NCBI RefSeq assembly: GCF_940670765.1
Contig: NZ_CALNVW010000011.1
Coordinates: forward strand, 1-64,000
DNA: 64,000 nt
Direction: 5' to 3'
Source: Streptomyces sp. A 4/2
Lineage (GTDB): Bacteria; Actinomycetota; Actinomycetes; Streptomycetales; Streptomycetaceae
Shown here piece after piece: positions 7,489 through 15,907 of this stretch. Every line of letters starts with the position of its first letter. The stretch's first letter is position 1. The position numbers were made by a program, and so were the translations under genes. The notes under the pieces were generated by a model. It saw nothing but the letters and a program-made list of their open reading frames with translations, had not been told where the DNA came from and searched no databases.

Positions 7489-7887
7489 ATGCGAGCGCAC
7501 GTGCGAGTCAAGGATTTCGATCACCTGGTGCTCAACGTCCAGGACGTCGAGCGGGCCCTGGAGTTCTACTGCGGGCCGCTGGGCCTGGAGCCGGTCCGGG
7601 TGGACGAGTGGCGGGCCGGGAAGGTGCCGTTCCCCTCGGTGCGGGTCAGCCCGACCACGATCATCGACCTGCTCGGCCGCCCGCGCGGCGAGTCGAACGT
7701 GGACCACATCTGCCTGGTCGTCGAGCCGCTGGACTGGCAGGAGGTCATCGACGCGGGCACCCTCGCCGTACGGGAAGGCCCCGTCGGCCGCTTCGGCGCC
7801 CGGGGCTCGGCGCAGTCCGTCTACGTCCAGGACCCGGACGGCAACACGGTCGAACTCCGTTGGTATCCGCAGGATGTGGAGGGCTGA
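7489..7887 (+). CDS. VOC (glyoxalase/bleomycin resistance) family protein
   Basis: 132 residues from ATG 7489 with GAGAGG 7 bases upstream. It has the two-module VOC fold: the N-terminal DHLVLNVQDVERALEFYCGP and the C-terminal VYVQDPDGNTVELRWYP. Candidate metal ligands are His13, His near 68 (NVDHICL) and the Glu of VELR. The family includes glyoxalases, fosfomycin/bleomycin resistance proteins and dioxygenases; no substrate can be assigned. The upstream MerR-type promoter suggests induction by oxidants, electrophiles or a redox-active metabolite, but no MerR gene lies nearby. Confidence 0.85.
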   Translation: MRAHVRVKDFDHLVLNVQDVERALEFYCGPLGLEPVRVDEWRAGKVPFPSVRVSPTTIIDLLGRPRGESNVDHICLVVEPLDWQEVIDAGTLAVREGPVGRFGARGSAQSVYVQDPDGNTVELRWYPQDVEG

Positions 7888-8291
7888 ACTCTTCGCAGGA
7901 GGGGGCGGCTTCGGTTCCTCTTCACCGGAACAGGTCGCGCAAGCCGTTCTCCAGCAGCGCGAACGCGTGCTCCGCGTCAGCCACCGCACCCGCGTAGCGC
8001 TCGTCCGCGGGTTCCCCGTACGCCAGGCGTTCGGCGTTGTCCATGGACAACGACCTTTGCACGGAGACGGGCTGAACCGCCCGGCCTGCGGCAAGGTGCC
8101 GTGCCGCACGAGCGGCTGAACAACTCGGTGACCGTGGTCGGGCCGATCCGAGCCGAACATCGAGGATCAAACGGCCTGTCCCTCTTCCGGGTGTCAGCCG
8201 GGCAGTTCCGTGGTCCGGGAATCCATGCGGGCGGAAGACTCCCCCCGGGGTCGCGTATCGCGGCCCCGGGGAAGGAAATGGGGGCACATCG
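7888..8291. other. 404-base gap between VOC gene and Tat protein gene
   Basis: It contains one possible 40-codon reading frame on the minus strand (7922-8044) and otherwise nothing recognisable. GGGGG with a 7-base spacing at the right edge is the ribosome-binding site of the gene at 8292. Confidence 0.5.
7922..8044 (-). CDS. Possible 40-residue acidic protein
   Basis: ATG at 8044 opens a 40-codon frame rich in Ala, Glu and Leu with an amphipathic pattern (ADAEHAFALLENGLRDLF). A weak AAAGG precedes it. Its codon usage is G/C-biased at third positions, which supports coding. It may be a small protein or the remnant of a longer helical one; no family is recognised. Confidence 0.3.
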   Translation of the reverse strand: MDNAERLAYGEPADERYAGAVADAEHAFALLENGLRDLFR

Positions 8292-8933
8292 ATGAGTACG
8301 AATCGTCGAACGGTTCTGGGTGCGGCCTTGGCCGCGCCTTTGCTGGCCCAGTTCATGGGGACCACGTCGGCTGCTGCGGACGAGAAGTGGGGCACGATTT
8401 CCGAGGGTTGGGTGGAGGTCCGGTGGACCGAACAGGTCCAGGCGGAGCTGAACCGGTTGGGCGCCGTGGTCGAGGCGGTGGCTCCGGCCGAGTTGGTCAA
8501 GGACGGCGGTGGTCCGGGGGTGCGGTTCCCCGTGCGGTCGGGTACGGGCGATCCCTCGCTGAAGAGCCTGCCGGAGGCAGCGGGTGACGGTGTTCTCGAC
8601 GGCGGGATCACGGTGCGCACGCCCACGGGAACCGCTCAGGTCGTCCATGTGCAGGGCATCCTGAAGGACGGACTGGCGTCGGGGAAATGCGTGGTCAACG
8701 GCGTTGACGTCAGCCACCGTTCGGCCTTCCGGTGCGTTCTGTCCGAGGGCCTGCTGACCACCGGTAACACGCCCGTCGGCCAGCCGCTGAAGGTCCGGAT
8801 CAACAAGGTGCCGCTGCACCCCACCCCCGAGGTGCTGGAGGTGTACACCGCCACCTTCGGCACGCCCGCGATCACCGCCGACACGGTGCTGGCGCATGTG
8901 ACGGCGGAGGGCGTGTACACCCCGCCGAAGTAA
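8292..8933 (+). CDS. Tat-exported protein of unknown function
   Basis: 213 residues. The N-terminus is a Tat-type signal (NRRTVLGAALAAPLLA) with a cleavage-like SAAAD near residue 30. The mature part has two cysteines (GKCVVNG and AFRCVL) that could form a disulfide, and beta-rich alternating patterns ending in a short TPPK tail. No family is recognised. It converges on the fused prenyl enzyme gene at 8958, with only 24 bases between the stops and no obvious hairpin. Use of Tat suggests cytosolic folding or a cofactor before export. Confidence 0.7.
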   Translation: MSTNRRTVLGAALAAPLLAQFMGTTSAAADEKWGTISEGWVEVRWTEQVQAELNRLGAVVEAVAPAELVKDGGGPGVRFPVRSGTGDPSLKSLPEAAGDGVLDGGITVRTPTGTAQVVHVQGILKDGLASGKCVVNGVDVSHRSAFRCVLSEGLLTTGNTPVGQPLKVRINKVPLHPTPEVLEVYTATFGTPAITADTVLAHVTAEGVYTPPK

Positions 8934-8957
8934 CGACGTGGGGGTGCCGGTTCCGGC

Positions 8958-10577
8958 TCAGGGAGCGGGAACCGGCTCCACCGGTCGGGCGGGGCCGGGA
9001 AGGGAGCCTCCGAAGCGCCGCTGGCGCCCGGCATACGTGGCGAGGGCCTCCCGCAGCTGTGCCAGGCCGAAGTCGGGCCAGGGGGTCGGGTCGAAGACCA
9101 GCTCGGCGTATGCGAGGTGCCAGGGCAGGAAGTTGCTGATGCGCTGCTCGCCGGAGGTGCGGATCAGCAGATCGACATCGGGAAGGCCGGGCGTGTACAT
9201 GTTCCTGGCCAGGTCGGCGGGGCCGATGTCCTCGGGCCGGATCGTCCCCGCGACCGCCTCGGCGGCCAACGCGCGTGCGGCGCGGGTGAGTTCGTCCCGC
9301 CCGCCGTAGTCGACGCACAGGGTCAGCGTCAGCACATCGTTGTTCGACGTCAGACTCTCCATCAGCGTCAGGGCGGAGGCGAGCGACGTATCGATGCGGT
9401 CCCGCCGTCCGCACCAGCGCACGCACACGCCCCGTTCGTGCAGCCACTCGGTGCCCTGGGTGATCCCGTCGGCCATGGTGTCGAACAGGACGGCCAGTTC
9501 CTCCTGGGAGCGGTCCCAGTTCTCGGTGGAGAACGCATAGATGCTCAGGTGCCGGACCCCGAGCCGCAGGGCGGCGTTGACCAGGCGCATCGCGGCCTGG
9601 CCGCCTGCTTGATAGCCCCGCGAGACCGGCAGGGTCTGGCGCGTGGCCCACCGCCGGTTGCCGTCCATGATCACCCCGACATGCGCGGGCGCCCCATTCA
9701 CCACCGGCCATGGCGGGCGGCGCTGCTCCGCACCGGTCGACGTGAGTGGTTCCATGCCGTCGGCGAAGACCCGGGACTTCCGGAGGGTGACCTCGTCGAA
9801 CTGCATCCACGAGCCCAGAAGCATCGTGTGCAGGAAGGGCCGGCACTCGGGACGCACCATCTCGGCCACTGGCATCGCCTGCTCCAGCAGGTCACGCCAT
9901 CGCCCGAGCTGGATGTCCACCAACTCGTCCAGGACGTCCGGCTGTTCACCGCTCCGGAGGTCGTCGACCTCCAGCCCCAGCTGCCGCAGGTCGGCGCGCG
10001 GCAGATAGCACCGGCCGGCGGCGAGATCGATCGGCAGGTCCTCGAAGGTGTCCACCAGCTGGCACACCTCGCCCAGTACCGAGGCCAGCGCCAACGCCTC
10101 CGGCCCGGTCGGGTCCAGCAGCGACATCCACATCTCGTTGCTCGTCCCCGCCACTCCCCGCAAGTAGCGCCGCTGCTCCGCGAACGTCTCGAAGAAGGGA
10201 GGAGAGGCACAGTCGTCCTGCAAGGTGTCGAGGAACTCCTCGACCAGGGCGTGGCCGATGTCCCACCGCTGCACCGTGTCCACGAACGCTCGCCGTGACG
10301 GATGCCCGCTGCGCCCGGTGCGCAACTCCTCCAGGGTGTCGGAACGCCATCGGGCGAGCCGTTCCGCGCGGACCTGCTGCGTTCCTCCCTCATCAGCGAT
10401 GCGGTCGCTGTGCACCGTGAAGCCGCACACGGCCAGGACGTGTGGGCGCAGCCCGGCGGGCAGCACCTCGGCCGCCTTCCACATCGGTGTCAGGAACTGC
10501 CTGATCTCGGCTGCGCACCACGCGTAGGACGCACTGAGTTCGGGCGAATCGATGAACGACGCCTCGTTCTCCGGCAT
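8958..10577 (-). CDS. Squalene/phytoene-synthase-like domain fused to cis-prenyltransferase
   Basis: 539 residues from ATG 10577 with GGGGAGG upstream. Residues ~15-270 follow the trans-head-to-head prenyl synthase fold: first Asp motif D58-RIA-D62 and second motif D176-TFE-D180 within CQLVDTFEDLPIDL, followed by AGRCYLP as in CrtM and phytoene synthases. Residues ~297-525 are a complete cis-prenyltransferase: VGVIMDGNRRW with the catalytic Asp305, IYAFSTENW, and the C-terminal RTSGEQRISNF and LAYAEL segments. Each domain alone is familiar; both keep their catalytic residues, which suggests a bifunctional enzyme making a Z-configured prenyl diphosphate and then condensing or cyclising it. No other terpenoid gene is adjacent. 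The product is unknown. Confidence 0.9.
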   Translation of the reverse strand: MPENEASFIDSPELSASYAWCAAEIRQFLTPMWKAAEVLPAGLRPHVLAVCGFTVHSDRIADEGGTQQVRAERLARWRSDTLEELRTGRSGHPSRRAFVDTVQRWDIGHALVEEFLDTLQDDCASPPFFETFAEQRRYLRGVAGTSNEMWMSLLDPTGPEALALASVLGEVCQLVDTFEDLPIDLAAGRCYLPRADLRQLGLEVDDLRSGEQPDVLDELVDIQLGRWRDLLEQAMPVAEMVRPECRPFLHTMLLGSWMQFDEVTLRKSRVFADGMEPLTSTGAEQRRPPWPVVNGAPAHVGVIMDGNRRWATRQTLPVSRGYQAGGQAAMRLVNAALRLGVRHLSIYAFSTENWDRSQEELAVLFDTMADGITQGTEWLHERGVCVRWCGRRDRIDTSLASALTLMESLTSNNDVLTLTLCVDYGGRDELTRAARALAAEAVAGTIRPEDIGPADLARNMYTPGLPDVDLLIRTSGEQRISNFLPWHLAYAELVFDPTPWPDFGLAQLREALATYAGRQRRFGGSLPGPARPVEPVPAP

Positions 10578-10674
10578 TTCCTTACCTCCCCTTCGATCTC
10601 TTCGATCGCGCTGCCGGTACGAGACCGCGACCCCGGCGGCGCGGCAGGCAGCGCGCCTCCTCACCCGGCACAGG

Positions 10675-10722
10675 GCCACGCGGCCACGGGGCCACGCGGC
10701 CACGGGGTCACGGGGTCACGGG
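10675..10722. repeat. Six tandem 8-bp units GYCACGSG
   Basis: Units are GCCACGCG, GCCACGGG, GCCACGCG, GCCACGGG, GTCACGGG, GTCACGGG, all in phase. The block lies ~100 bases upstream of the fused prenyl enzyme start. Confidence 0.85.
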
Positions 10723-10789
10723 ACCGGGGGCCCACCACCGTCACTAACGACCCGTCGGGCGCCCGGTGCCGGTCCGGAGACGAACCACC

Positions 10790-10870
10790 GCTACGCCACC
10801 GCTGCGTCACCGCCGCCGACCGCTGCGTCACCGCCGCCGCCGGCCGCTACGCCACCGCCGCCGACCGCTC
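10790..10870. repeat. Imperfect CGCTACGCCACCGC-type repeats
   Basis: CCGCTRCGYCACCGC motifs recur four times with CGCCGACCG-like spacers. They lie between the divergent prenyl enzyme and deacetylase genes. Confidence 0.6.
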
Positions 10871-11018
10871 CTCGCGGCGGGTTGTCCGCGAACTCCTCCG
10901 AAATTGTCCGTGATCGGTAACGGGCGCATCCTTCCGCCCACGCGCCTCGTCCTTCCCATTGGTCGCACGGTGACCGGGATCGGCGAGGACTGCGGAACAA
11001 GCGGAACAAGGGGCGGAC

Positions 11019-11792
11019 ATGGCACGGCACAGCAGCGGGCGGGGCTGGTACGGCAAGGTGCTCGGGGCGGGGCTCGGGGTGACGATGCTCGCAGCCGGTG
11101 CCTCGGTGTGGACGGCGCAGGCCGGTACCGCGGCCGACGCGCCGCCCAAGGCGACCGCCTCGGCCACGCAGGGCAGTGACGGCAAGCCGGTCGGAGTGAC
11201 CATCGCGCACGCCTCGGACGCGGGGACGCACGGCGTCAACATCACCATCGACGACGGCCCCGACCCCAGGTGGACCCCTCAAGTGCTCGACCTGCTCCGG
11301 GAGTACGGGGTGAAGGCCACGTTCTGCATGGTGGGGACGCAGGCGCAGGCCTACCCGGACATGGTGAAGAAGGTCGTCGCGGCCGGGCACCGGCTGTGCG
11401 ACCACACGGTGGCGCACGACACCGGCATGGACAAGAAGTCCGAGGCGTACCAGTCGCAGCAGATACTCGACGCCGAACGCATGATCATCAAGGCGTCCGG
11501 CGGCGTCCGGCCGATGTACTACCGGGCGCCCGGCGGGGCCTTCACCCCGTACAGCCGCAAGCTCGCCGCGTCCCGGGGCATGCGCCCGCTGGGCTGGAAC
11601 GTGGACACCAAGGACTTCGAGCGCCCGGGTACGGACGCCATCGTCGCCACGGTCGACAGGGAGCTGCCCAACGGGCCGACACTCCTCTTCCACGACGCGG
11701 GCGGCGACCGTACCCAGACCATCGAGGCACTGCGCCGCATCCTCCCCAAGCTCAAGGAGCAGGGCTACACCTTCGGCTTCCCGGTGCGCTGA
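11019..11792 (+). CDS. Polysaccharide deacetylase (CE4 family), secreted
   Basis: 257 residues. An N-terminal basic plus hydrophobic segment (residues ~10-37) is a secretion signal. The NodB domain has motif 1 TIDDGPD (catalytic Asp-Asp), motif 2 DHTVAHD (the two zinc His, with the usual Ser replaced by Val-Ala context), motif 3 RAPGG and the late LLFHDAGG His motif. The family removes N- or O-acetyl groups from chitin, peptidoglycan or xylan outside the cell. It is a single-gene unit, followed by 14-bp tandem repeats. Which polymer it acts on is not evident. Confidence 0.9.
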   Translation: MARHSSGRGWYGKVLGAGLGVTMLAAGASVWTAQAGTAADAPPKATASATQGSDGKPVGVTIAHASDAGTHGVNITIDDGPDPRWTPQVLDLLREYGVKATFCMVGTQAQAYPDMVKKVVAAGHRLCDHTVAHDTGMDKKSEAYQSQQILDAERMIIKASGGVRPMYYRAPGGAFTPYSRKLAASRGMRPLGWNVDTKDFERPGTDAIVATVDRELPNGPTLLFHDAGGDRTQTIEALRRILPKLKEQGYTFGFPVR

Positions 11793-11812
11793 GCCAGGCC
11801 CCGGTGCACCCG

Positions 11813-11868
11813 CCTCGGCCCACCGGCCCCGGCCCACCGGCCTCGGCCCACCGGCCCCGGCCCACTGA
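11813..11868. repeat. Four tandem 14-bp units after the deacetylase gene
   Basis: CCTCGGCCCACCGG alternates with CCCCGGCCCACCGG for four units in phase, starting 21 bases after the stop codon. The block is GC-rich with no strong hairpin. Confidence 0.85.
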
Positions 11869-11950
11869 CCCTGGCGCCGGTCCCGGTCATCGCTCCACTG
11901 CGTACGTGTCTCATCCTCCGGCGTCCGACCGCCCTCCTATGCTCTGCGGC

Positions 11951-12391
11951 ATGACCATTCAGCGCATGGACAACGTCGGCATCGTCGTCGACGACCTGGA
12001 AGCGGCTGTCGCGTTCTTCACCGACCTCGGCATGGAGCTGGAAGGAACCGCGCAGGTCGAGGGCGTCTGGGCGGACCACACCGTCGGACTCGACGGCGTC
12101 CGGAGCGACATCGCCATGATGCGGACCCCGGACGGCCACAGCAAGCTGGAGCTGTCCAAGTACCACGCCCCCACGGCGTCCGCCCCCGTGCCGGAGAACC
12201 CGCCGCCCAACACGCTGGGTCTGCACCGCGTCATGTTCGCCGTCGACGACATCGACGCCACCATCGCCCGGCTGCGTACCCACGGCGCCGAACTCCTCGG
12301 CGAGGTGGCCCAGTACGAGAGCGTCTTCCGGCTCTGCTACCTCCGTGGCCCCGCAGGCATCATCGTCGCCCTGGCCGAACAGATCGGCTGA
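11951..12391 (+). CDS. VOC family protein
   Basis: 146 residues. Both VOC modules are visible: MDNVGIVVDDLEAAVAFFTD and the second HRVMFAVDDIDATIARL, ending in RGPAGIIVALAEQ. Candidate metal-side residues are His in LHRVMF and Glu in VALAEQ. Such proteins are usually annotated as glyoxalase or extradiol-dioxygenase-like; the substrate is unknown. There is no ribosome-binding site. TATGCT lies at 11938-11943, 7 bases before the ATG, which fits a leaderless transcript. It is one of three intact VOC genes within 9 kb. Confidence 0.85.
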   Translation: MTIQRMDNVGIVVDDLEAAVAFFTDLGMELEGTAQVEGVWADHTVGLDGVRSDIAMMRTPDGHSKLELSKYHAPTASAPVPENPPPNTLGLHRVMFAVDDIDATIARLRTHGAELLGEVAQYESVFRLCYLRGPAGIIVALAEQIG

Positions 12392-12527
12392 CGCGGGCCT
12401 CTGCTGCGCCGGTGGCGTGGTCGAAGAGCAGCGGATGGCTACGTGCGCGGACAGGCGTTGTCGTACCCCGGGTGTAGCGTCCGGGCCGAAGTCGGACTCA
12501 TGCTCTGTGGTTGACGGAGGCGCGCGG

Positions 12528-13025
12528 ATGACGAGTACGAATGGCGAGCCCGTGGTGAGGGTGTCCCGGCGTATCGAGGCCCCGGCGGACGGCATCTTCC
12601 GGATCCTGGCCGACCCAGGACGGCACCGGGACCTCGACGGCTCCGGGATGCTGCGCGGTGGCGTCTCCGGCGCCGTGGTCTCGGGCGTCGGGGACGTCTT
12701 CGTGATGCGGATGTACTACGAGCGGTACGGCGACTACGAGATGCACAACCGCGTCGTCGAGTACGAGCGGGACCGCCGCATCGGCTGGGAGCCGAGGCCC
12801 GGTCGCGGGCACCCGGACGCCACCGCGCCCGGGGCCGCGTGGGGCCACCGGTGGATCTTCGACCTGCTCCCGGACGGGGACGGGGCGACGGTGGTGACCG
12901 AGGTCTTCGACGGTTCGCGCATGCCGGAGGACAGACGCGCGGAGGTCGACAGCGGGCGCGCCTGGTGGCAGACACAAATGGCAAGCACCCTGGAACGCCT
13001 CGCCGAACTGTGCGCCGCTCGGTGA
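12528..13025 (+). CDS. SRPBCC (START-like) family protein
   Basis: 165 residues from ATG 12528, with GGAGG 7 bases upstream. The N-terminal VSRRIEAPADGIFRILADPG is the classic start of a helix-grip ligand-binding fold, and the C-terminus ends in the long helix WWQTQMASTLERLAELCA. Members bind hydrophobic ligands or act as activators, cyclases or Hsp90 co-factors (AHSA1-like); no ligand can be assigned. The next gene starts inside its stop codon (GTGA), so the two are co-translated. Confidence 0.8.
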   Translation: MTSTNGEPVVRVSRRIEAPADGIFRILADPGRHRDLDGSGMLRGGVSGAVVSGVGDVFVMRMYYERYGDYEMHNRVVEYERDRRIGWEPRPGRGHPDATAPGAAWGHRWIFDLLPDGDGATVVTEVFDGSRMPEDRRAEVDSGRAWWQTQMASTLERLAELCAAR

Positions 13026-13531
13026 ACGCCGAACTCGCCCCGCTCCGGCATGCCTTGGACCGCCAGCGCGAGCACGTCCTCGGGATCCTCGAAGGGCTTT
13101 CGGACGAGGACCTGCGGCGGCCGGTGCTGCCCAGCGGCTGGAGCTGCCTGGCGCTGCTGCGCCACCTCACCCTGGATGTCGAACGCTTCTGGTTCCCCGG
13201 GGTGATCGCGGGCGAGCCGGATGTGGCCGGACAGCTGACGACGGGCGCGGAGGCGCACTGGTACGTACCCGAGGGGATGAGCGTCGAGGAGGTCTTCGCC
13301 GACTACCGGACGGCCATCTCGCGCGCGGACGCCGTGCTCGCCACCGCCACGCCCGAACAGGAGCCCGCCGCCTGGCCCGTGGAGATCTGGCCGACCTGGC
13401 GGCTGCCCGACGTGCGGCACATCCTGATCCACGTACTCACCGAAGTCGCTTGCCACAGTGGCCACGTGGACGCGGTCCGCGAACTGGTCGACGGTGCCAC
13501 CTGGCTCGGCGGCAACCCCTATGCCGGTTAG
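13022..13531 (+). CDS. DinB/DUF664 family protein
   Basis: 169 residues from GTG 13022, overlapping the SRPBCC stop. It is a four-helix DinB-type protein: LRHLTLDVERFWF supplies one candidate metal His, and HVLTEVACHSGHVDAVRE the HxxxxxxxHxGHxD pattern of DUF664. Relatives include mycothiol-dependent maleylpyruvate isomerases and bacillithiol or mycothiol transferases, so a thiol-dependent detoxification role is plausible. Operon partnership with an SRPBCC protein is common in actinobacteria but its purpose is unknown. Confidence 0.8.
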   Translation: MNAELAPLRHALDRQREHVLGILEGLSDEDLRRPVLPSGWSCLALLRHLTLDVERFWFPGVIAGEPDVAGQLTTGAEAHWYVPEGMSVEEVFADYRTAISRADAVLATATPEQEPAAWPVEIWPTWRLPDVRHILIHVLTEVACHSGHVDAVRELVDGATWLGGNPYAG

Positions 13532-13579
13532 GGCCCGTCTGTCCCCGACGGGCGCCGCAGCCCCAGGACACCCGGCAGG

Positions 13580-14341
13580 TCACCGGCGAGTGGCCATCAG
13601 AAGATCGACCACATAGGTCTCTTCCACCGTCTCGTCGGGGAACGCCTCGCGGAGTCGCCCGCGCTCCTCGGAGAGAAAGGCACGCCTGTCGTCCTCGGCA
13701 AGGACGAGGAACGCCGAGCGGCTGCCGATGTTGGCGAGGTGCGTGTCGAGCGAGACCGTACGGCTCCACCGCACGTGGCGGCGCGCGACGCGGAGCCCCG
13801 ACAGGCCCGCCAGCCGGACGGCGTCGCTGTCGTCCGGCCGCACCCGAGAGGTCGGCTTCACTCCGCAGTGGTCCGCGATCCGCTCGTGCTGTGCACCGAT
13901 CCACGGCACGTCGAACGCGGTGGTGTTCCACCAGACAGCGAGCGCCCCGCCCGGAACCAGGACCCGGAGTGCCTCCGGGACCGAGCGGCCGGTGTCGGTC
14001 CACTGCCAGGACTGCGCGTAGGTGATGAGGTCGTGGGAGGCGTCCGCGAGGGGGAGGGTGTTGCCGTCACCTCTGACGATCGGCACCTCCGGGAGCGCGG
14101 TGCGGAACTGTGCGGCCATGGCGTCGCCCGGCTCGACGCCGATCACGTCAGCTCCGCGCTCACGCAGCAGAGCAGTGGCGATTCCGGTGCCCGCGCCGAC
14201 ATCGGCGACGCGGGCACCTGCCAGGGGCCGACCCGTGAACTGTTCGATGAGATCGAAGAGCGCGGACGGATACGAAGGCCGGCTGGCCGCGTACTGGCCG
14301 GCGGCCGTGTTGAACGAATGGGCACGTGAACTGGCGGTCAT
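13580..14341 (-). CDS. Class I SAM-dependent methyltransferase
   Basis: 253 residues from ATG 14341. The SAM-binding motif I is VADVGAGTGIAT (near 44-55), followed by VIGVEPGDAM, the DGNTLPL segment and the post-motif VPGGALAVWWN. The N-terminus (FNTAAGQYAASRPSYP) is typical of the Methyltransf_11 group that often methylates small molecules. The substrate is unknown. It converges with the DinB gene; no hairpin is obvious in the 48-base gap. Confidence 0.88.
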   Translation of the reverse strand: MTASSRAHSFNTAAGQYAASRPSYPSALFDLIEQFTGRPLAGARVADVGAGTGIATALLRERGADVIGVEPGDAMAAQFRTALPEVPIVRGDGNTLPLADASHDLITYAQSWQWTDTGRSVPEALRVLVPGGALAVWWNTTAFDVPWIGAQHERIADHCGVKPTSRVRPDDSDAVRLAGLSGLRVARRHVRWSRTVSLDTHLANIGSRSAFLVLAEDDRRAFLSEERGRLREAFPDETVEETYVVDLLMATRR

Positions 14342-14736
14342 TTCCCCATCATTGCTTCCCTGTGGACCGCCCGCCCCGGTAACCGGACCGCGTCCCTTCT
14401 CATGGTGCAGCCGATCAGGCCGGGGCGCGCTCCGGTGCGCATGGGGCGTCCAGCTGTGCGCGACCGGGCGCCGGAGAATGCCTGTGATCCGCCCCGATGC
14501 TCCCTGGTGATCGCGCGGCTTGCTGTGAAGCCCGGACTCCTGCAGAGCGCGGGCGCTTCGGCCTGATCCTCCGGCGCGCACCACAAGCCGGTGGCGCCCG
14601 GACAGGGCGAAGCAGAAGACTGAGACCGTGCATCTCATCGACGCTCAGCGGGAATTGACGCTCGCTCCGGCGGTGATGGCGTCCGGCGCCGGGCCGCCCG
14701 AGGGCGCCCTGCTCATCCATCGTGAGGAGATACGGC
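14342..14736. other. 395-base region without recognisable genes
   Basis: It lies between the methyltransferase start and the GTG at 14737. It presumably carries both promoters. The only site that can be placed is GAGGAG at 14724-14729, the ribosome-binding site of the next gene. Confidence 0.5.
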
Positions 14737-15264
14737 GTGACTGTCTCATGGGACCTGCTGATATCGACCGCCGGTGGTGTCACCGCCACCGTCGTGGGTG
14801 TCATCGCGGGCGGTGTCGTCGGGCGCCGAAGCCAGAACCGGCAATGGCTTCAGGGAACGCAGACCGTCGCCTACGAGAAGTTCCTGCAGGCATTCGGGGC
14901 CGTTGAGGCGGAGCTGCGCGAGGCCTTCCTCGACGAGCGCAGGCCGGCCGTCGACTGGGGGCCTTTCGTGGCTGCCCAGCACTCGGTCAGCCTCGTTGCT
15001 GACTCAGCGACCAGCGCAGCAGCCGAGCAGCTCTGTGAAGTCCTGGAGGACTACACCATCCTGTTCCACGGCCGTCAGCCGACCGACCTCGAGGAACTGC
15101 GGCCGATCCATACGGCGCTGGGCGAGGCACACCTGAAGTTCGTCAATGCGGCACGGCACTCCCTGGAAGCGTCTCAAAAAGACCTCGACCGATCCCTGGG
15201 CGGCCCCTCGCCCTGGCGCGGTGTCGAGTCCTTCTACGCCCGAGCCGACAGAAGCCTGGACTGA
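14737..15264 (+). CDS. Membrane-anchored protein of unknown function
   Basis: 175 residues from GTG 14737, chosen for GAGGAG 7 bases upstream; an ATG-like extension 15 bases earlier is less well supported. One N-terminal membrane helix (LLISTAGGVTATVVGVIAGGVVG, near 5-27) is followed by RRSQNRQW and a long helical cytosolic or extracellular domain with no motif. Similar short one-helix proteins of Streptomyces are hypothetical. A decayed VOC fragment follows immediately. Confidence 0.65.
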   Translation: MTVSWDLLISTAGGVTATVVGVIAGGVVGRRSQNRQWLQGTQTVAYEKFLQAFGAVEAELREAFLDERRPAVDWGPFVAAQHSVSLVADSATSAAAEQLCEVLEDYTILFHGRQPTDLEELRPIHTALGEAHLKFVNAARHSLEASQKDLDRSLGGPSPWRGVESFYARADRSLD

Positions 15265-15291
15265 CTCCACCCTCTCTGACGCGGCTGGGCG

Positions 15292-15519
15292 GCGTTCTAT
15301 CAGCAAGCCACCTGCGTCGACCCCGACCCGAAGTCGGACGCCGACTTCGCCGGTCTCAACGGTGAGGAGGGACTCTTGATCGGTTTTCAACGGGTCGACG
15401 GCTATCGGGCTCCGAGATGGCCTGACCAAACCGTTCCCCAGCAGCTGCACATCTGCTTCAAGGTCGAGGAGGACGGGATACGCGTCGGGACGGCCTCGGT
15501 CGCGGGCGGCTCGCCGTAG
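15292..15519 (+). pseudogene. Decayed VOC/glyoxalase-like fragment
   Basis: An open frame of 75 codons with no start codon. It reads AFYQQATCVDPDPKSDADFA, later GLLIGFQRVDGYRAPRWPD, then QQLHICFKVEEDG. This order (AFYxxL..., FQRV.GYR.PRWPD, QQxHxxxxV) is that of glyoxalase-like VOC proteins. The N-terminal strand and helix are missing, and after VEEDG the frame runs into unrelated sequence. It is a remnant, not a functional gene. Confidence 0.6.
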
Positions 15520-15907
15520 CGGTAGTGGGCGAGTGTGGGGTTTGCGTCCCAGGGTCCATGTCAGCGCCGATAGTTATCGCCATCGATCTGGCGGTGGTGC
15601 TCGCCAATGGCGGCCAGGGCGCGTATCGGGTCGTGATCAGCTGAGCCGTGACGAACCGCTGTGACGCAACGGCGGCTCGTCCGCAGCCGGGCATGGCCAA
15701 GAAACGATGTTGCCCCCATCTGTGATGGTTACTAAGGTCAATCGGGTGACTGCCGGGTCGGCCATGGGCCACGCACGAGTGAGGTTCCCGGCCTCGGCGT
15801 GAGCACGAGGCGGGCAAGAGGCCCGCCCACTTCTCCGCGTCTTAGCTCCCGGCGCCCGCATACGGCGCCGCATTCCAGCGGATCTCAAGACCGGAGACAC
15901 ACCACCG
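15520..15907. other. 388-base region without recognisable intact genes
   Basis: It lies between the decayed VOC fragment and the intact VOC gene. On the minus strand a short stretch near 15570-15630 reads DPIRALAAIGEHHRQIDGDN before a stop, which looks like a protein fragment. No promoter can be placed with confidence. Confidence 0.4.

Larger units (their letters stand above)
10578..11018. other. 441-base intergenic region with two tandem repeat blocks
   Basis: This divergent region between the fused prenyl enzyme and the deacetylase holds six 8-bp units (10675-10722) and a second imperfect repeat block (10790-10870). The rest must carry both promoters; none is clear enough to place. Confidence 0.5.
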
